Origin: Acholoe squamosa
Lineage: Eukaryota; Annelida; Polychaeta; Phyllodocida; Polynoidae
NCBI GenBank assembly: GCA_949317995.1
Contig: OX439048.1
Span: forward strand, 65,911,375-65,975,374
DNA length: 64,000 nucleotides
Direction of reading: 5' to 3'
Position 1 is the stretch's first letter. Every line of letters starts with the position of its first letter. The notes below the pieces were generated by a model. It ran no database searches and was not told the origin of the DNA. It worked only from the letters and a program-made list of their open reading frames with translations. A program made the translations under genes and the position numbers. Positions 10,140 through 20,853 of this stretch are shown here, in pieces.

Positions 10140-11920
10140 TGCTACTCTGCAGTTTACAAATTAAAATAAATGTAGAGTTGGATCTTTTAAGTGAAAAGCT
10201 TGAAATAAACATCGATCAAATTTAGCTCTTCCAGTCTGTCATGGACTCTTCATCTCCACAACTCTAGTTGGATAAGGCAGATGTTCGTACTTGACAGCCC
10301 TTGAGAGACAGGCCCTGGGGTTGTTCACAAGGGCATACAAGAAGAGTCTGACAATTTAGATTTGACAGGTCTGGCCTCATTTATTTCATGCTTACTTTTG
10401 AAGGCACCTTGAATCGAGGGTCTAACTCTGTCAATGTTTGCACTGTGGCAGACGTTGCTGCTACAGAGCTCCTTTAAGACCTTACCCTTTCAGTGTGGAC
10501 CAACTGTCATTGGGGTAGGGGAAGATGAAGATGTGGCGGATGTGTTAGTCTATATATTATATGGAGGCCAATGCAGGGTCAGACCCCTCACAGTGATCTC
10601 CCTAGTAGCTTCTGATCCACAGGCAGCCTTCTTTCTACTGGGATTACCAATTAGGAAGGACGATGTATGTATCAACTACTGCATTTGGAGGACAACCAAG
10701 ATTATTTTTCTCATATGCGTCCACTGTTTTATAGTATCACTGTTTGGATGTGATGACACAAAAGGCGTTTAATTGCAATATAAATATTGTCACTATTCAA
10801 TGTTAGAAACGCCCATTATTGACAAGCGTAAGTTGTATAACTGGAAAATCATCCAATGCATATGCAAATCCACACAGCAAATTATTAAGACCTTTATGTA
10901 TAGATGTTGTACATTTGGTGCACCATATACTGGTTCGCGACAGCCATACAGATGACATTCGTACCACAAATTATAATTATAATTGGATGGTTCATAACCC
11001 GTTCAACATGTCTGGGCAATTTCACTTCTAATGCAGTATTACAACCAATGGGTATGATGTATTAATGAACCTTAAGGGCAATAATTGCTTTTATGCCCCC
11101 ACTTTGAGAGCCGTTAAAATTTCTTCTTGCCCCCAACACGGGTCGTCCCAAAAATGCTCACACTCCTTTTTGAAATAAAGCATCTCACAGGATTTCCTTT
11201 GATAAAATGAAGAGCATGATGGCATCAAAATGTCTTGGATCCCCTCAGGATGAGTCGAAGTTCTTTATGCACCCACCTAAATCCACCATCCCCTGTTGAT
11301 TAACAATTACATCTAGCTTGACCATCAAAGGTGTAAGTGTCCTGCACCCTGCCTTCCAATGTATGTGATGGTGCGAGTGCTGCAGCTCTTTACATTAGTC
11401 AGAGGTATGATTCAGAACAGGCAATGATTTGCCTCCTATATTGTGTCTCAAATGGTCATTTATTGTATGATTCGTCTGAGGGCACTATGTTACCAATTGT
11501 ATGAAATTTTTATTGTTATAAATCATGCAAAGGAGTCTCGAGCTATTCAAAACTATGATATAGATAGAACCATAGTATACATATACACTCAAAACCTGTA
11601 TAATGTTATATTTGAGGGGATAGATCTGCAGTTTTAGTCAGATTCTGTGATCAAAGTGGTATTTTGGTGATCGTCGAGCTATTCGGTGATCATATATAGG
11701 TTGTTTTGAAATAGACCCCTGGGGTGATGGAGATGGAAAGGATTGCCGACTGCATATTACATTACTGAGTGCTGACTTAGAGTCACAAAAGACCAGTGTT
11801 CAGTCATTTAGGCACAAAAGGGAAGGGAATGGTTACTAACTGACCCTGAGTCACTCACCACCCTGTGAGCTGCTCACACATAGGACCTGCATTATGAGCT
11901 GAATAATGGAAATTGCTAAC
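10140..11920. other. No gene recognised
   Basis: It contains an open frame of 112 codons (10434-10772) that I do not recognise and that lacks low-complexity or domain signals; chance is the likeliest explanation. At 10330-10420 there are weak matches to the TIR element at 8003-8482. Otherwise AT-rich unique-looking sequence. Confidence 0.4.
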
Positions 11921-11941
11921 TTATGTCAAGGTGAATATTAA

Positions 11942-12535
11942 CCCTTAAAAGGCCGCTGATGCATTAATGCATCATGCCTATTCGTTGTCATGATGCACCC
12001 ATGAAGTGCTGGCGAGATTGCTCGCCAGCACTTCATAGGAGCATCATGCCAACCCTCCAGGAGTTGGTGTATTAAACCCGTAGGGTGTGCATGATGCTCC
12101 AATGAAGTGCTGGTGCATAGTCTCGTCAGCACTTCATTAGGGCATCATGACCAGAGGCGTAGGAAGCAAATCTTCATTGGGGGGGGGGCCCAGCCAGGGC
12201 CCCATCATGACCACCTTGAGTTGTCGATGACGTCTATGCATATACATATATAATATTTGTATAGAAAAGTAATTTTTGTTGAATCTTGGATCTGACTTAG
12301 GCTTACACCCCTACTTTCCCTATCCCATCACCATATACATCTAATTTGAGATGCAAAGTTTGAGCTTCTTTTCCATTTTGTGTTTGAGTTCTTGGCCAAT
12401 AATGGGGGGGCCCAGACATATTCAGGCCCCACCTCCTTCATGATTGGGGGGGCCCAGGCCCCCCTGCCCCCCCCCCCCTTTTCCTACGCCCCTGATGACG
12501 ACCAATGGGCATGATGCATTACCAGCCCTTCAAGG
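11942..12535. mobile_element. TTAA-family MITE with exact TTAA duplication
   Basis: TTAA at 11938-11941 and 12536-12539 brackets CCCTTAAAAGGCCGCTGATG ... CCAGCCCTTCAAGG. It carries the standard blocks, including CCAATGAAGTGCTGG palindromes. Without its own insertion at 12152-12494 it would be about 246 bp. This is the clearest evidence in the window for the TTAA target. Confidence 0.8.
12152..12494. mobile_element. CAGRGGCGTAGG-family MITE, 5-bp target duplication
   Basis: Ends are CAGAGGCGTAGGAAGC and CCTTTTCCTACGCCCCTG. ATGAC flanks both sides (12147-12151 and 12495-12499). Removing the element and one ATGAC restores the CATCATGACGACCAATGGGC sequence seen in other TTAA-family copies. A relative lies at 57661-57994. 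The interior has poly-G/poly-C next to the ends. CAGGGGCG ends with a 5-bp duplication would fit the hAT5-like group; that is inference. Confidence 0.8.
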
Positions 12536-12636
12536 TTAACTTGGAGCTCAATTCACAAAGTTCTAGGCTCCTGTATTGTACCCCAACATTGAATAACCAG
12601 TTTTTATTCCCCACAATGACGTCATAACCGAGGTCA

Positions 12637-12811
12637 CAGGGGCGTGGGAACCAGTTTCAGAGTGGGTGGGACCAGGAGGGTTTTCTGCAATTTTTGACCT
12701 CCCTTTGCTTGACCTTTTAGTTTTGACCTTTTGAGGAGTTGGCCAAAAGTGGGGGGGGGGGGAACATGTTCCCCCTGTCCCCCCTGCCCCCCCCTGCTTT
12801 CCACGCCCATG
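12637..12811. mobile_element. CAGGGGCGTGG-family MITE, 5-bp target duplication
   Basis: CAGGGGCGTGGGAACCAG ... GCTTTCCACGCCCATG, bracketed by GGTCA at 12632-12636 and 12812-12816. It is the inverted relative of 24095-24256, sharing CAATTTTTGACCTCCCTTTG and AGTTTTGACCTTTTGAGGAG. Poly-G and poly-C runs lie near one end. Non-coding. Confidence 0.8.
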
Positions 12812-13150
12812 GGTCATGTGATCGAAACATTCAAAATGATAGTTGGAAGGGTGATCAGTCTTTGCCTGCTGTTTCTTCATCACTCACGAGTAAGGTCCTA
12901 ACAGCCTCTTTCGAAAGTACTTTTCATGGTTGACCTTTACCATTATATGTTTGCTGTATCTTATAATCATGAAGGTGCTATTTAATGTTCACAGAGCAAA
13001 CTTTGATTGCAGAAAACCCCCATACATTGTTCATTACGATGCATTACGATGCATTGTATTGTGTGGCTAGAACCTAGTGTTAGAGCTTGAATCTGCAGTA
13101 TAACATGAATGAGTCAAGTTCAACCTGACACAAACTTCAGCTTAGATCTT

Positions 13151-13668
13151 TCTGTGTTAAGTCTAGAGCTAGTCACGTGGCATGCTCCTTTTTATAGATC
13201 TGGGCCTCAGTCCCTTGGAGGAAAGAATTGAAAATATATAGCAGTCGAAGGAGATCCAACCTGGCCCCAGCTTGTCCATTACCATGAATCGTCACGTGCT
13301 GACTAAAGGGCTGCATCCACTGCCCACAAATGAACCATCCGTGTCCCTTCATTTGTTTTTCCTTTTCCCCATAGACATTAATGATCATGGGCAGTGAAGG
13401 CAAACAGTTTTAGTTGAAGTATTTCTGCCTGCTGGTTTGTGGTGGCGGTCACATGTAGGCAGGTGCTTTGCATAGAATATCCCACAACCAAATGGGGCCC
13501 TATAAGATGTGGAGGTGCACCACGCCACACAGCTCATAATTATCTATAAAAGGGTGTAAATTGTGGCCAATCCACCCCAAGGGAGAAGCCCGAAGGGCAG
13601 ACAGACTGCCGAGGGGTGAATTTACACCTGGTAGTTTACGTCTGTATTTATGTCATGTTATATGGATT
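13151..13668. repeat. Tandem duplication, unit 1 (about 518 bp)
   Basis: It starts TCTGTGTTAAGTCTAGAGCT and is almost identical to 13669-14175. It contains a GTCACGTGGC module at 13172, a second CACGTG at about 13292 and an inverted pair: GTGTAAATTGTGGCCAATCC near 13550, and CCGAGGGGTGAATTTACACC near 13610. A 76-codon minus-strand frame (13173-13403) is kept in both units, but the duplication looks recent, so conservation of the frame says little. I do not recognise that frame. Confidence 0.85.
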
Positions 13669-14175
13669 TCTGTGTTAAGTCTAGAGCTAGTCACGTAGCG
13701 TGCTCCTCTTTATAGATCTGGGCCTCAGTCCCTTGGAGGAAAGAATTGAAAATATATACAGCAGTTGAAGGAGATCCAAGCTGGCTCCAGCTTGTCCATT
13801 ACCATGAATCGTCACGTGCTGACTAAAGGGCTGCATCCACTGCCCACAAATGAACCATCCGTGTCCCTTCATTTGTTTTTCCTTTTCCCCATAGACATTA
13901 ATGATCATGGGCAGTGAAGGCAAACAGTTTTAGTTGAAGTATTTCTGCCTGCTGGTTTGTGGTGGCGGTCACATGTAGGCAGGTGCTTTGCATAGAATAT
14001 CCCACAACCAAATGGGGCCCTATAAGATGTGGAGGTGCACCACGCCACACAGCTCATAATTATCTATAAAAGGGTGTAAATTGTGGCCAATCCACCCCAA
14101 GGGAGAAGCCCGAAGGGCAGACAGACTGCCGAGGGGTGAATTTACACCTGGTAGTTTACGTCTGTTTTTATGTGG
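13669..14175. repeat. Tandem duplication, unit 2
   Basis: Same content and order as 13151-13668, with a few substitutions, for example GTCACGTAGC in place of GTCACGTGGC and CAGCAGTTGAAG for AGCAGTCGAAG. It continues into AATTACCATGTGAATAAGTC and CACTGGGGGCGTGGGGAACG, which resemble 16640-16800. The duplicated unit is therefore part of a larger repeat. Confidence 0.85.
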
Positions 14176-14404
14176 ATATAAAAATGCTTAAATTCCATGA
14201 AATTACCATGTGAATAAGTCATGTGACCAGCACTGGTGATTGAGACATGTAACACCACTGGGGGCGTGGGGAACGGCTCTGTAAAGTTATCTATGGGGAT
14301 GGTATTCACATGAAATAATAGTGCTATGTCTGTTTTCCTTCCGTGAGCAACAGCTTCTGTAAACACATTAGTGACATAGATGAATCTGTAGATGTCGCTG
14401 TTTT

Positions 14405-14490
14405 AAAACCTACAGAGCTGGTCACGTGACCTACCCCTCTCATCAGCATCAACATCACTCCAGCTCACACACTGCAACAGCAGAGGCAGA
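14405..14490. repeat. GTCACGTGAC module
   Basis: CTACAGAGCTGGTCACGTGACC (core 14421-14430) is followed by TACCCCTCTCATCAGCATC and CCAGCTCACACACTGCAACAG. The order is as in the 5252 and 6300 copies. Confidence 0.5.
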
Positions 14491-14499
14491 GGATGGGAC

Positions 14500-15360
14500 A
14501 CAGCTACTCACTTCATTATGGGTCGCAGGAGTAGCGGCATTTCTAACTGAGTAGTACTGGTGGCTGTTGCTAAACCCTTGGAAGTCACTTCTGTCGGAAG
14601 TGTACTTTCAAAAACGGAAGGCACTCATCTCTGGTAGTTTCTTCTCTATTGTATTGCCAAATGGCACTTCCCAACAGAAGTGGTCCAGAAGTGGTCTAGA
14701 AGTGGTTACTAACAACCCCTAAACTGGAAGTTGCTTCCTACACTCTGTCGCATAAGTATGTAGGGGTGGGCAGTTTGGGAAGCACTCAGGTGTGACCACT
14801 CTTCACAACACAGTTTGATTTGTGGGAAAGTGACTACTTCTGGTCTACAGTGTTGGAAGTAATACTGAGTGATTAAGTAGAGGAGGGACCTGGGAAGTGA
14901 GGTACCTACTCTGAAAAGCAACGACTCAATCTTTTTGCAACAGCCTCCTGGTGCCTGAAGGAGAGTGGTACTAGATTTAGAAATGAGACAAGGGGCCTGG
15001 AGGACATTGCACATAATCCTATGACTAGACTAGCTTATACATAAAAATAGCACGGTATTATTGTTGCAAGAATCTGCGATAGAGACGGGCGCTCTGCGAT
15101 CAATTGTAACTATTGGAGGGGTTTTAATCTGTAGGGGTATCATTGGTATCTGTCAAGCCTTTGCGTAAGAATCAACTTTCTGTGAAGAAATCATTACTTG
15201 GGAAGTGCTCACTACTTCTGGACAAATTCTTTTAGAAAGTCACTTTTGGGAACACAAGAGAGAAGTGAGTACCAAAGGTCACTTCCGGTTTTGCAAGTGC
15301 ACCTCCAACAGAAGTGACTTCCAACGGTGTGAAAACAGCCTCCAGAGATGTCTCTATAGG
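14500..15360. other. No gene; GGAAGTGACTTC-rich stretch
   Basis: Words such as GAAGTCACTTCTG, GGAAGTGTACTT, GAAGTGGTCCAGAAGTGGTC and AGAAGTGACTTCC recur in both orientations between 14575 and 15330. Left and right halves form a loose inverted repeat. A foldback element is possible, but no clean ends were found. Confidence 0.35.
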
Positions 15361-15364
15361 ATAA

Positions 15365-15470
15365 TGTTTGAGTTACAGCTGGTCACGTGACCCATTCCTC
15401 TGAGCAGCAGACCACGGCAGCCTAGATTGAGAGATGTAGGGCCGAACTTTAGGACTGCTACATTAACCGA
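15365..15470. repeat. GTCACGTGAC module, last copy in the left region
   Basis: GTTACAGCTGGTCACGTGACCC (core 15382-15391), then ATTCCTCTGAGCAGCAGACC. The following AGATGTAGGGCCGAAC and TTTAGGACTGCTACAT match the sequence after the 6310 copy. Confidence 0.55.
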
Positions 15471-15779
15471 TCGGTACATGGGTAAACTTACAAAGGGGAA
15501 ATCCTGAAATATGAGCCTATCAGCGATAACAGAGAACTGGCAGTGATAACAGTTCCAGTTCTGCTTCAGGTATAAACCAGTCGCCTTCATAAGCAGTGGG
15601 TCTCTGAAAAGAGCCAGTCTTGAATATGCATTGAATGAGCACTGGGTTAGAGTTAAATGTACTTGGACTCAGATGGTATTGAAGATTATAAGGAGAGGAC
15701 GTGAGCAGGCCTGAGGAAAGGTAATACAATGCCAACAGTGGACTAGGGAAAAACATTGGCCATATCTCCACTAATATAC

Positions 15780-15890
15780 CTGTCTGTGGAGGAGCCTGGG
15801 CCACTGTTGAACAACTCTCCACTGGTGGACACTGGGGGCCTTGGCCACTGTTGGACAACTCCCCACTGGTGGACACTCGGCCTCAGTGAG
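15780..15890. repeat. Short direct duplication (about 54 bp unit)
   Basis: GGGCCACTGTTGAACAACTC, CACTGGTGGACACTGG, then TTGGCCACTGTTGGACAACT and CCCCACTGGTGGACACT: two adjacent similar units. A third, partial unit (GTTGGACCATTCTCC) lies near 15945. Confidence 0.6.
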
Positions 15891-16419
15891 TGTCCTTATC
15901 TCCTGGTTGTCATAGTGATGCCTGATAAGAGATTAGTGTGGGTGTTGGACCATTCTCCAACAGTGGGAGTAATGCAGGTGGGGAGATGAGAGAGGGGGTA
16001 TGGAGTCTACAGAAAATGCATGATTTGAAAGTTTTTTGATACTGTAAATGAAGCATATCTCTTCATATACAACTTTGTTTTAAATGTGTTCATAAATATA
16101 CCTGGATATTTATAAGGTTTACTACTATACAGGTCTACTTCTTTGCACAAATTATTATTGCCCTGCACAAATTGCTTTTTCTATTCCTGACCTTATGGTA
16201 TAGGAAATTCAGCCAGGAATGTTGGAGGATAGGCCAACGTTATGCACTCCTCCTATGGAGGAGGGTTGCTGCCGTTTTCCAAGCCTGGTGAGAGTACAGG
16301 GATGAGTTCGTCTTCACACCACTAATCCCTGGATGATTTCTCCAGTAGCGGTTATCAGTGCTGCCTGACAGTAGGGCTGACTGAGCTATAAGGTAAGTAA
16401 TGTTACTGTTTTCTATTAA

Positions 16420-17035
16420 TCCTTTACGGGTCACTAAAGCATTAATGCATCATGTCCATTTTGTGTCATCATACATAGATAGAAATAAACGACCGTGGTG
16501 TACAAGGTGGCCGATCCACCACGCCCTCGGGGGAGACTCCCCCCGAGGGGTGGATTGGCCACCGAGGACACCAGGGGAGTTTAGTTCTATATTTATTTTA
16601 TGTTTTTAGAGTCTTTAATTAACTGAAAATTATCAAAATTTGTTACCGTAGTCCCCCGTACGAGCGGCGGTCTGCCATTTTGAATGTTTACATGCACCCA
16701 GAACGAGGCTGCAGTGGTGGATCGGCCGCTGTGGTGGATCGGCACATGTTACGCCACTGGGGGTGTGCGGATCGGCTCCGTAATGCTATCTCTATGGGAC
16801 GAAGTTATTCACATAAAATAAATGACTGAGTAACATGCCAGGGTATAAATGTAGCACTGGAGAATTACTCAATCATGTATCATGTCTAACCTATGGGGCT
16901 GGTACAGTCCCGGAGGGTTGGTATCATGCTCGGTTGGTACAGTCCCGGAGGGTTGGCATCATGCTCCAATGAAGTGTTGGTGAACAGGCTCACCAGAACG
17001 TCTTTGGTGCATCGTGACTACCATTATTGAAAGAA
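16420..17035. mobile_element. TTAA-family MITE remnant split by another insertion
   Basis: Left blocks CCTTTACGGGTCACTAAAGC and TTAATGCATCATGTCC (16425-16455) are separated by about 350 bp from right blocks. The latter are GGGTTGGCATCATGCTCC and AATGAAGTGTTGGTGAACAG, with the GTACAGTCCCGGAGGGTTGG unit repeated twice at 16900-16960. The intervening DNA includes the palindrome at 16495-16580. Confidence 0.5.
16495..16580. repeat. GC-rich palindrome
   Basis: GGTGTACAAGGTGGCCGATCCACC and CCCTCGGGGGGAG pair with CTCCCCCCGAGGG and GGTGGATTGGCCACCGAGGACACC. The 13550-13650 inverted pair (GTGGCCAATCCACCCC) is a relative, so this is a repeat family. No terminator or RNA-gene role is implied. Confidence 0.6.
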
Positions 17036-17559
17036 GCTCCAGTGTAGTTCTCAAACTAGCTCGAGACTTCTTGTTTATATGCATCTGTGGCACTAGCAGT
17101 TCTGATCCTAGAATTTCCAGCATTATTCATATGGGTAACATACTTCCAGACTGGATGACATGCCAGGAACAAGTCTAGTGCGAGATCAGAAGCAGCAATT
17201 CCTGATGTCAGCAAAAAGCGCAGTGGTCCCAAGAAGCAGTCTGATCTCGATATATCATTATAGTGCCTGTGTGCTATGGTGGCATTATCACTGCACAAGT
17301 AGTGTCTTCCAGGTATTCTTTCTTTTCAGCAGTGGGTTGTTAAACGTTCTTTTGAAATAGCATCTTCAAGGATGAATATACCTGTCTCAAGTAAACGAGG
17401 TACATAGTGGACGATTAGCTCTAACAAGGAGGGTAGGGTGGCAGGGTCAGACTCCTCTCACAAATCTACTACATCAGCTGCTGCCTAAGAAGCCTTCTTA
17501 CCCAGCAAATTGTCGTGACTCCTCGTCAACCTGTGTGAAGTGGCTTACACATGTCGCTA

Positions 17560-18115
17560 GATGGAACACGACGTCGCTATAGCACAAGATCACCAGGAAT
17601 AGCAATGGTGGTGATCACATGGCCTCACCTCAGATGACGAGGATGGTGATCACTCAGACTCACCAGGGATGGCGACGCGGGTGATCACTCACCTCGCTAG
17701 ATGAAACACGCACCTCGTCATAGCACATGTTCACCAGGGATGGCGAGGATCGTGATCACTCATCCTCACCAGGGATGGCGACATGAGTGATCACTCATCC
17801 TCACCAGGGATGGCGACATGAGTGATCACTCACTTCGCTAGATGAGACGCACACCACGTCATAATACACATTCACCACGGATAGCAAGGATTGTGATCAG
17901 TCACTTCGCTAGATAAAACGCGTACCTCGTGATAGCACAGGTTCACCACAGAGGGTGAGGATCTTGATCACCCACACTCACCAGGGATGGCGACACGAGT
18001 GATCACTCACCTCGCTAGATGAAACACGCACCACGTCATAGCGCAGGTTCACCATGGATGGCGAGAGTGGTGATCACTCAGACTCACCAGGGATGGCGAC
18101 GCTGGTGATCACTCA
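17560..18115. repeat. Minisatellite A: GGTGATCACTCACCTCGCTAG units
   Basis: Irregular tandem units combine TCACCAGGGATGGCGAC, GTGATCACTCACCTCGC, TAGATGAAACACGCACC and ACGTCATAGCACAGGTTCACC. There are about eight GTGATCACTC-type words. Unit lengths vary between roughly 40 and 110 bp, so a nested, higher-order structure is likely. TGATCA is a palindromic core in every unit. Confidence 0.7.
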
Positions 18116-18499
18116 CCTTGTTAGATGAAAAGCTCATGATCATCGACATTGGTAATCATGCAGCCTCACATCTGCCAGATCAAAGTATGTTTTGCCAGAG
18201 AAGGTATTGCCATATGTATCTTCCCTCTAACCACAGACAAGGTGTTCATGTTGATATTCCCCTATGTATTTTTCCTGTAACCAGAGAAAAGGTGTTTATG
18301 GATAGTTGCTTTCATTTTAGAGATAACTCTATCTAAATTCAATTTATATTCTCTCTATATAATCTTGTTTGATTCAACTCTGAAGTATTACATGGAAATC
18401 AGTGTGAAACAAAGCACATTTGATACGTATGGGACTTATACTTCATGCCCACACTTCCTAGATAGGCTACATGTTGAACAGTGGTGCTGTCTCAACAAC

Positions 18500-18900
18500 T
18501 TTGGCAATGGTGGTGATAAGTTGCCACTGTGAGTGAGAGTGAGTGACAGATGATGCAATCCTCAGAGAGCATTGACTTGGAGTGACACAAATTCACGTAT
18601 TGAGTGAGACCAATGTTGGCAATGGTGGTGATAAGTCGCCATTTTGAGAGAAGATTAACAAGGAGTGATACACACTCACGCAGTGAGTGAGAGCCATGTG
18701 GCAATGCAGGTGAAAAGTTGCCATTCTGACTGAGAGTTGACAGGCAGTGGCACATACTCACGCAGTGAGTTAGATCCATTTTGGCGATGGTGGTGATAAG
18801 TTACCATGCTTTGTGAGGGATGACAAGGGGTGGCACATACTCACGCAGTGAGTGAGATCATGTTGGCAACTGTTGTGATAAATCGCCATGCCATGTGAGA
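18500..18900. repeat. Minisatellite B: CACTCACGCAGTGAGTGAG units
   Basis: About five units of 80-100 bp contain TTGGCAATGGTGGTGATAAG, a TCGCCATT..GAG word, and GGAGTGACACATACTCACGCAG then TGAGTGAG. The CACTCACGCAGTGAGTG core is itself palindromic. Produces only spurious open frames. Confidence 0.7.
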
Positions 18901-19739
18901 CTGACACACAGTGGCGAAAGATGACGCAGTGAGTTATCACTCAGAAAGGAGTCACCATTGATGACCAATCATGGCGACAGATAACGACAATTTGCTGGGT
19001 ATGTTCATAACTAATGGAGGAAAAACAAAAATAAATACAGGTTGGTATCAACAATTACCATAGAGGATTTATAAGTGTGGAATTCTGTGTAGTGTCAAGG
19101 TTACTCTCCTCATTTACATGTACAATGTCATTTTCATTTTTTTTCTCAAGAAATGATGAAGCCTCAACTTTCAGGTAATATACACGTAAAGTGATTAACC
19201 ACGCCCTTCATGGCGTGTAACCCCTACCTCTGTCTGTTGGAACTCCTTAGTGGGTTTGTTTATATCGTTTACATTAGGCTGTGGATGTCTGAGATTCCAT
19301 CCACACCAGACATAAATGCCACCTTATGCAGCCTAATGGTCGGTTGAACTTTCTGTTGCTTTTCTTCTGATTAGGCAAAATGTGCCTGACCAACTTTATA
19401 CTTCCCAACTATTTTCTACAACTTTGCTCTTTTGGCCAGTATTTTGGGAAAAAAGATAAAAGTGTAAAGAACCTCATAACCAAATGCTTCTAATTCTGAA
19501 AATTATTTTAAGAAAATGATCATAATCATTATTACATGGACACCTATCAAGGGGGCAGACAAAGGAAAAGCCTTACTCTCCAAATAGAGATGCACTCAGC
19601 TCAGATAGGAAACCACCACAGCAGATTTTATCTAAGATTACAGAACCTACATTTTAGATAAGACTTCTAACAGCCTCTTATGTCACCAGTCTTCAATCCC
19701 CATATAATGGTAACCTTGGCATAACTACTGATAAATTGC

Positions 19740-19910
19740 AATGTAGAAAATAACTGTTGGGTCTGAACCACTGTATTTGTATTACAATGAACCAGTGTAG
19801 TTTTTACAAGAAGCTCCAGGTGGCAGTAAGGTCTTACAAGGAATCTCTGTGAAAATAATTACAGATCTCTGGTAACTTTAGGATGAGGATTTCGGTGTTA
19901 TTTTTCAAAG
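19740..19910 (+). repeat. Copy 2 of the TTTTTACAAGAAGC module
   Basis: Contains GTTTTTACAAGAAGCTCCAG, AATCTCTGTGAAAATAATTA and GATGAGGATTTCGGTG. A plus-strand frame beginning TTT TTA CAA stays open for about 24 codons and is then broken by TAA at the tryptophan-glutamine position conserved in other copies. Confidence 0.5.
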
Positions 19911-20756
19911 TGTGGAAGGAGCTAATGTCATTATGAACCAACGTATACATTTTTTTGTTGATATTACCAGGTAGAACAAGTGTATGTTTTCATGTTGATG
20001 AATCTTACCATCTAGAGAGAAAAGAAACCCATCATCAAAAAGGACTTTTTTCAGGGGTGATTTACCAGGATAACATAAAATAAAGGCAGAGATCCACTTG
20101 AAATGCTTCAGAGTGAACATTTCCTAATTGTGAGCCTTAAAGCACAATTCCATTGGGTTTGAGTTTGAACATTTATATTCAGCTTAACAAATTTACAAGG
20201 TAATATATTCTCATGTGAAGCCAAGAATAGAAAAGATATCTCAGAGAGAGGTCTGACACTGCCACCTTCCCCTTGGTAAATGAGAGCATGGAATCTCAAT
20301 TGAGTTCCCCCTGGTGGCATACTGCTTTCTTGGAAACTTTTAAAGAAACACTCAGTATAGAGCAATTCTAGTGAGTCTCAGGCTTGTATAACGTACATTC
20401 CAGCCACCAGGTGCCGCCACAGAGGGTGCCATACCCCTACCCAAGTCTACCCAGCATGACATGGAGACTGCTAGCTTCCTGTCTGGGATAAGTCTGTCAG
20501 ATCATATATTGCTCTTTTTGCTGCTTTCGCATTATTTATGAAAATGCTTGCATTTCTTTTGTAATATTTTATTTCAGCAGTTGTGTTTAAGGTGAGGGTG
20601 TTTTACAATTGAGGGACATACAGGACTATTATAAAATGTTTTCTAACAGTACACCTTATAAACACATGGAAAACATTTCCTCCTCAGCTAACAAATAGCA
20701 GTATGCATTTCATTGATACATTGGGGTCACACTGACACATATATTCATCCTACATT

Positions 20757-20853
20757 CAAGTGTTGTCATGATGCAAGAATGTCACCCTGGTGAGTCACTC
20801 ACCAGGGTGACATGACTCACCAGGGTGACATTCTTGCATCATGACAACACTTG
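20757..20853. repeat. Perfect palindrome, 39-bp arms, within TTAA-family repeat
   Basis: The left arm 20757-20795 (CAAGTGTTGTCATGATGCAA...) is exactly complementary to 20815-20853, with a 19-nt loop whose sequence repeats part of the arm. It is followed to 21015 by family blocks GGTCGGCATGATACTCCAAT and CACCAGCACTTCATTGGAGC. An exact 39-bp match in otherwise decayed repeats suggests recent homogenisation. Confidence 0.85.

Larger units (their letters stand above)
11921..12948. mobile_element. TIR element (TATGTCAAGGTGAAT family) carrying two insertions, one with a third nested inside
   Basis: The outer ends TTATGTCAAGGTGAATAT and TGACCTTTACCATTATAT match the ends of the uninterrupted relative at 43693-44027. 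Between them the shared words are CATTGAATAACC, ATGACGTCATA / ATGACATCATA and AAACATTCAAAATG. Two insertions break this copy: 11942-12535 and 12637-12811. The relative lacks both, so they are younger than the host element. Confidence 0.65.
17501..18999. mobile_element. 1.5-kb CCCAGCAAATTGTCGT element with internal minisatellites
   Basis: Perfect-looking ends CCCAGCAAATTGTCGTGACT and ACGACAATTTGCTGGG, with TA at 17499-17500 and 19000-19001. The two short members (25646-25867, 49847-50068) are 222 bp. This one is expanded by two internal arrays, about 17560-18115 and about 18520-18900. The duplicate segment at about 25300 lacks the element entirely (TCTTATATAAATGTTCATAA), giving an empty site. 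TA target and short TIRs suggest Tc1/mariner-type mobilisation. Non-coding. Confidence 0.85.

Noticed and set aside
10434..10772. 112-codon frame as a possible gene
   Set aside because: No recognisable motif, no supporting neighbours, and the length is within chance for AT-rich eukaryotic DNA.
13173..13923. Two near-identical minus-strand frames as a duplicated gene
   Set aside because: The whole 518-bp DNA block is duplicated, so frame conservation carries no weight; no known domain.
16495..16580. Bacterial-type transcription terminator
   Set aside because: The GC hairpin lacks a gene context; it is a repeat-family palindrome in animal DNA.
17160..18779. CRISPR-like direct repeats
   Set aside because: Unit lengths vary, spacers are not unique, and the arrays sit inside TIRs with TA duplication in a eukaryotic context; minisatellite is the simpler reading.
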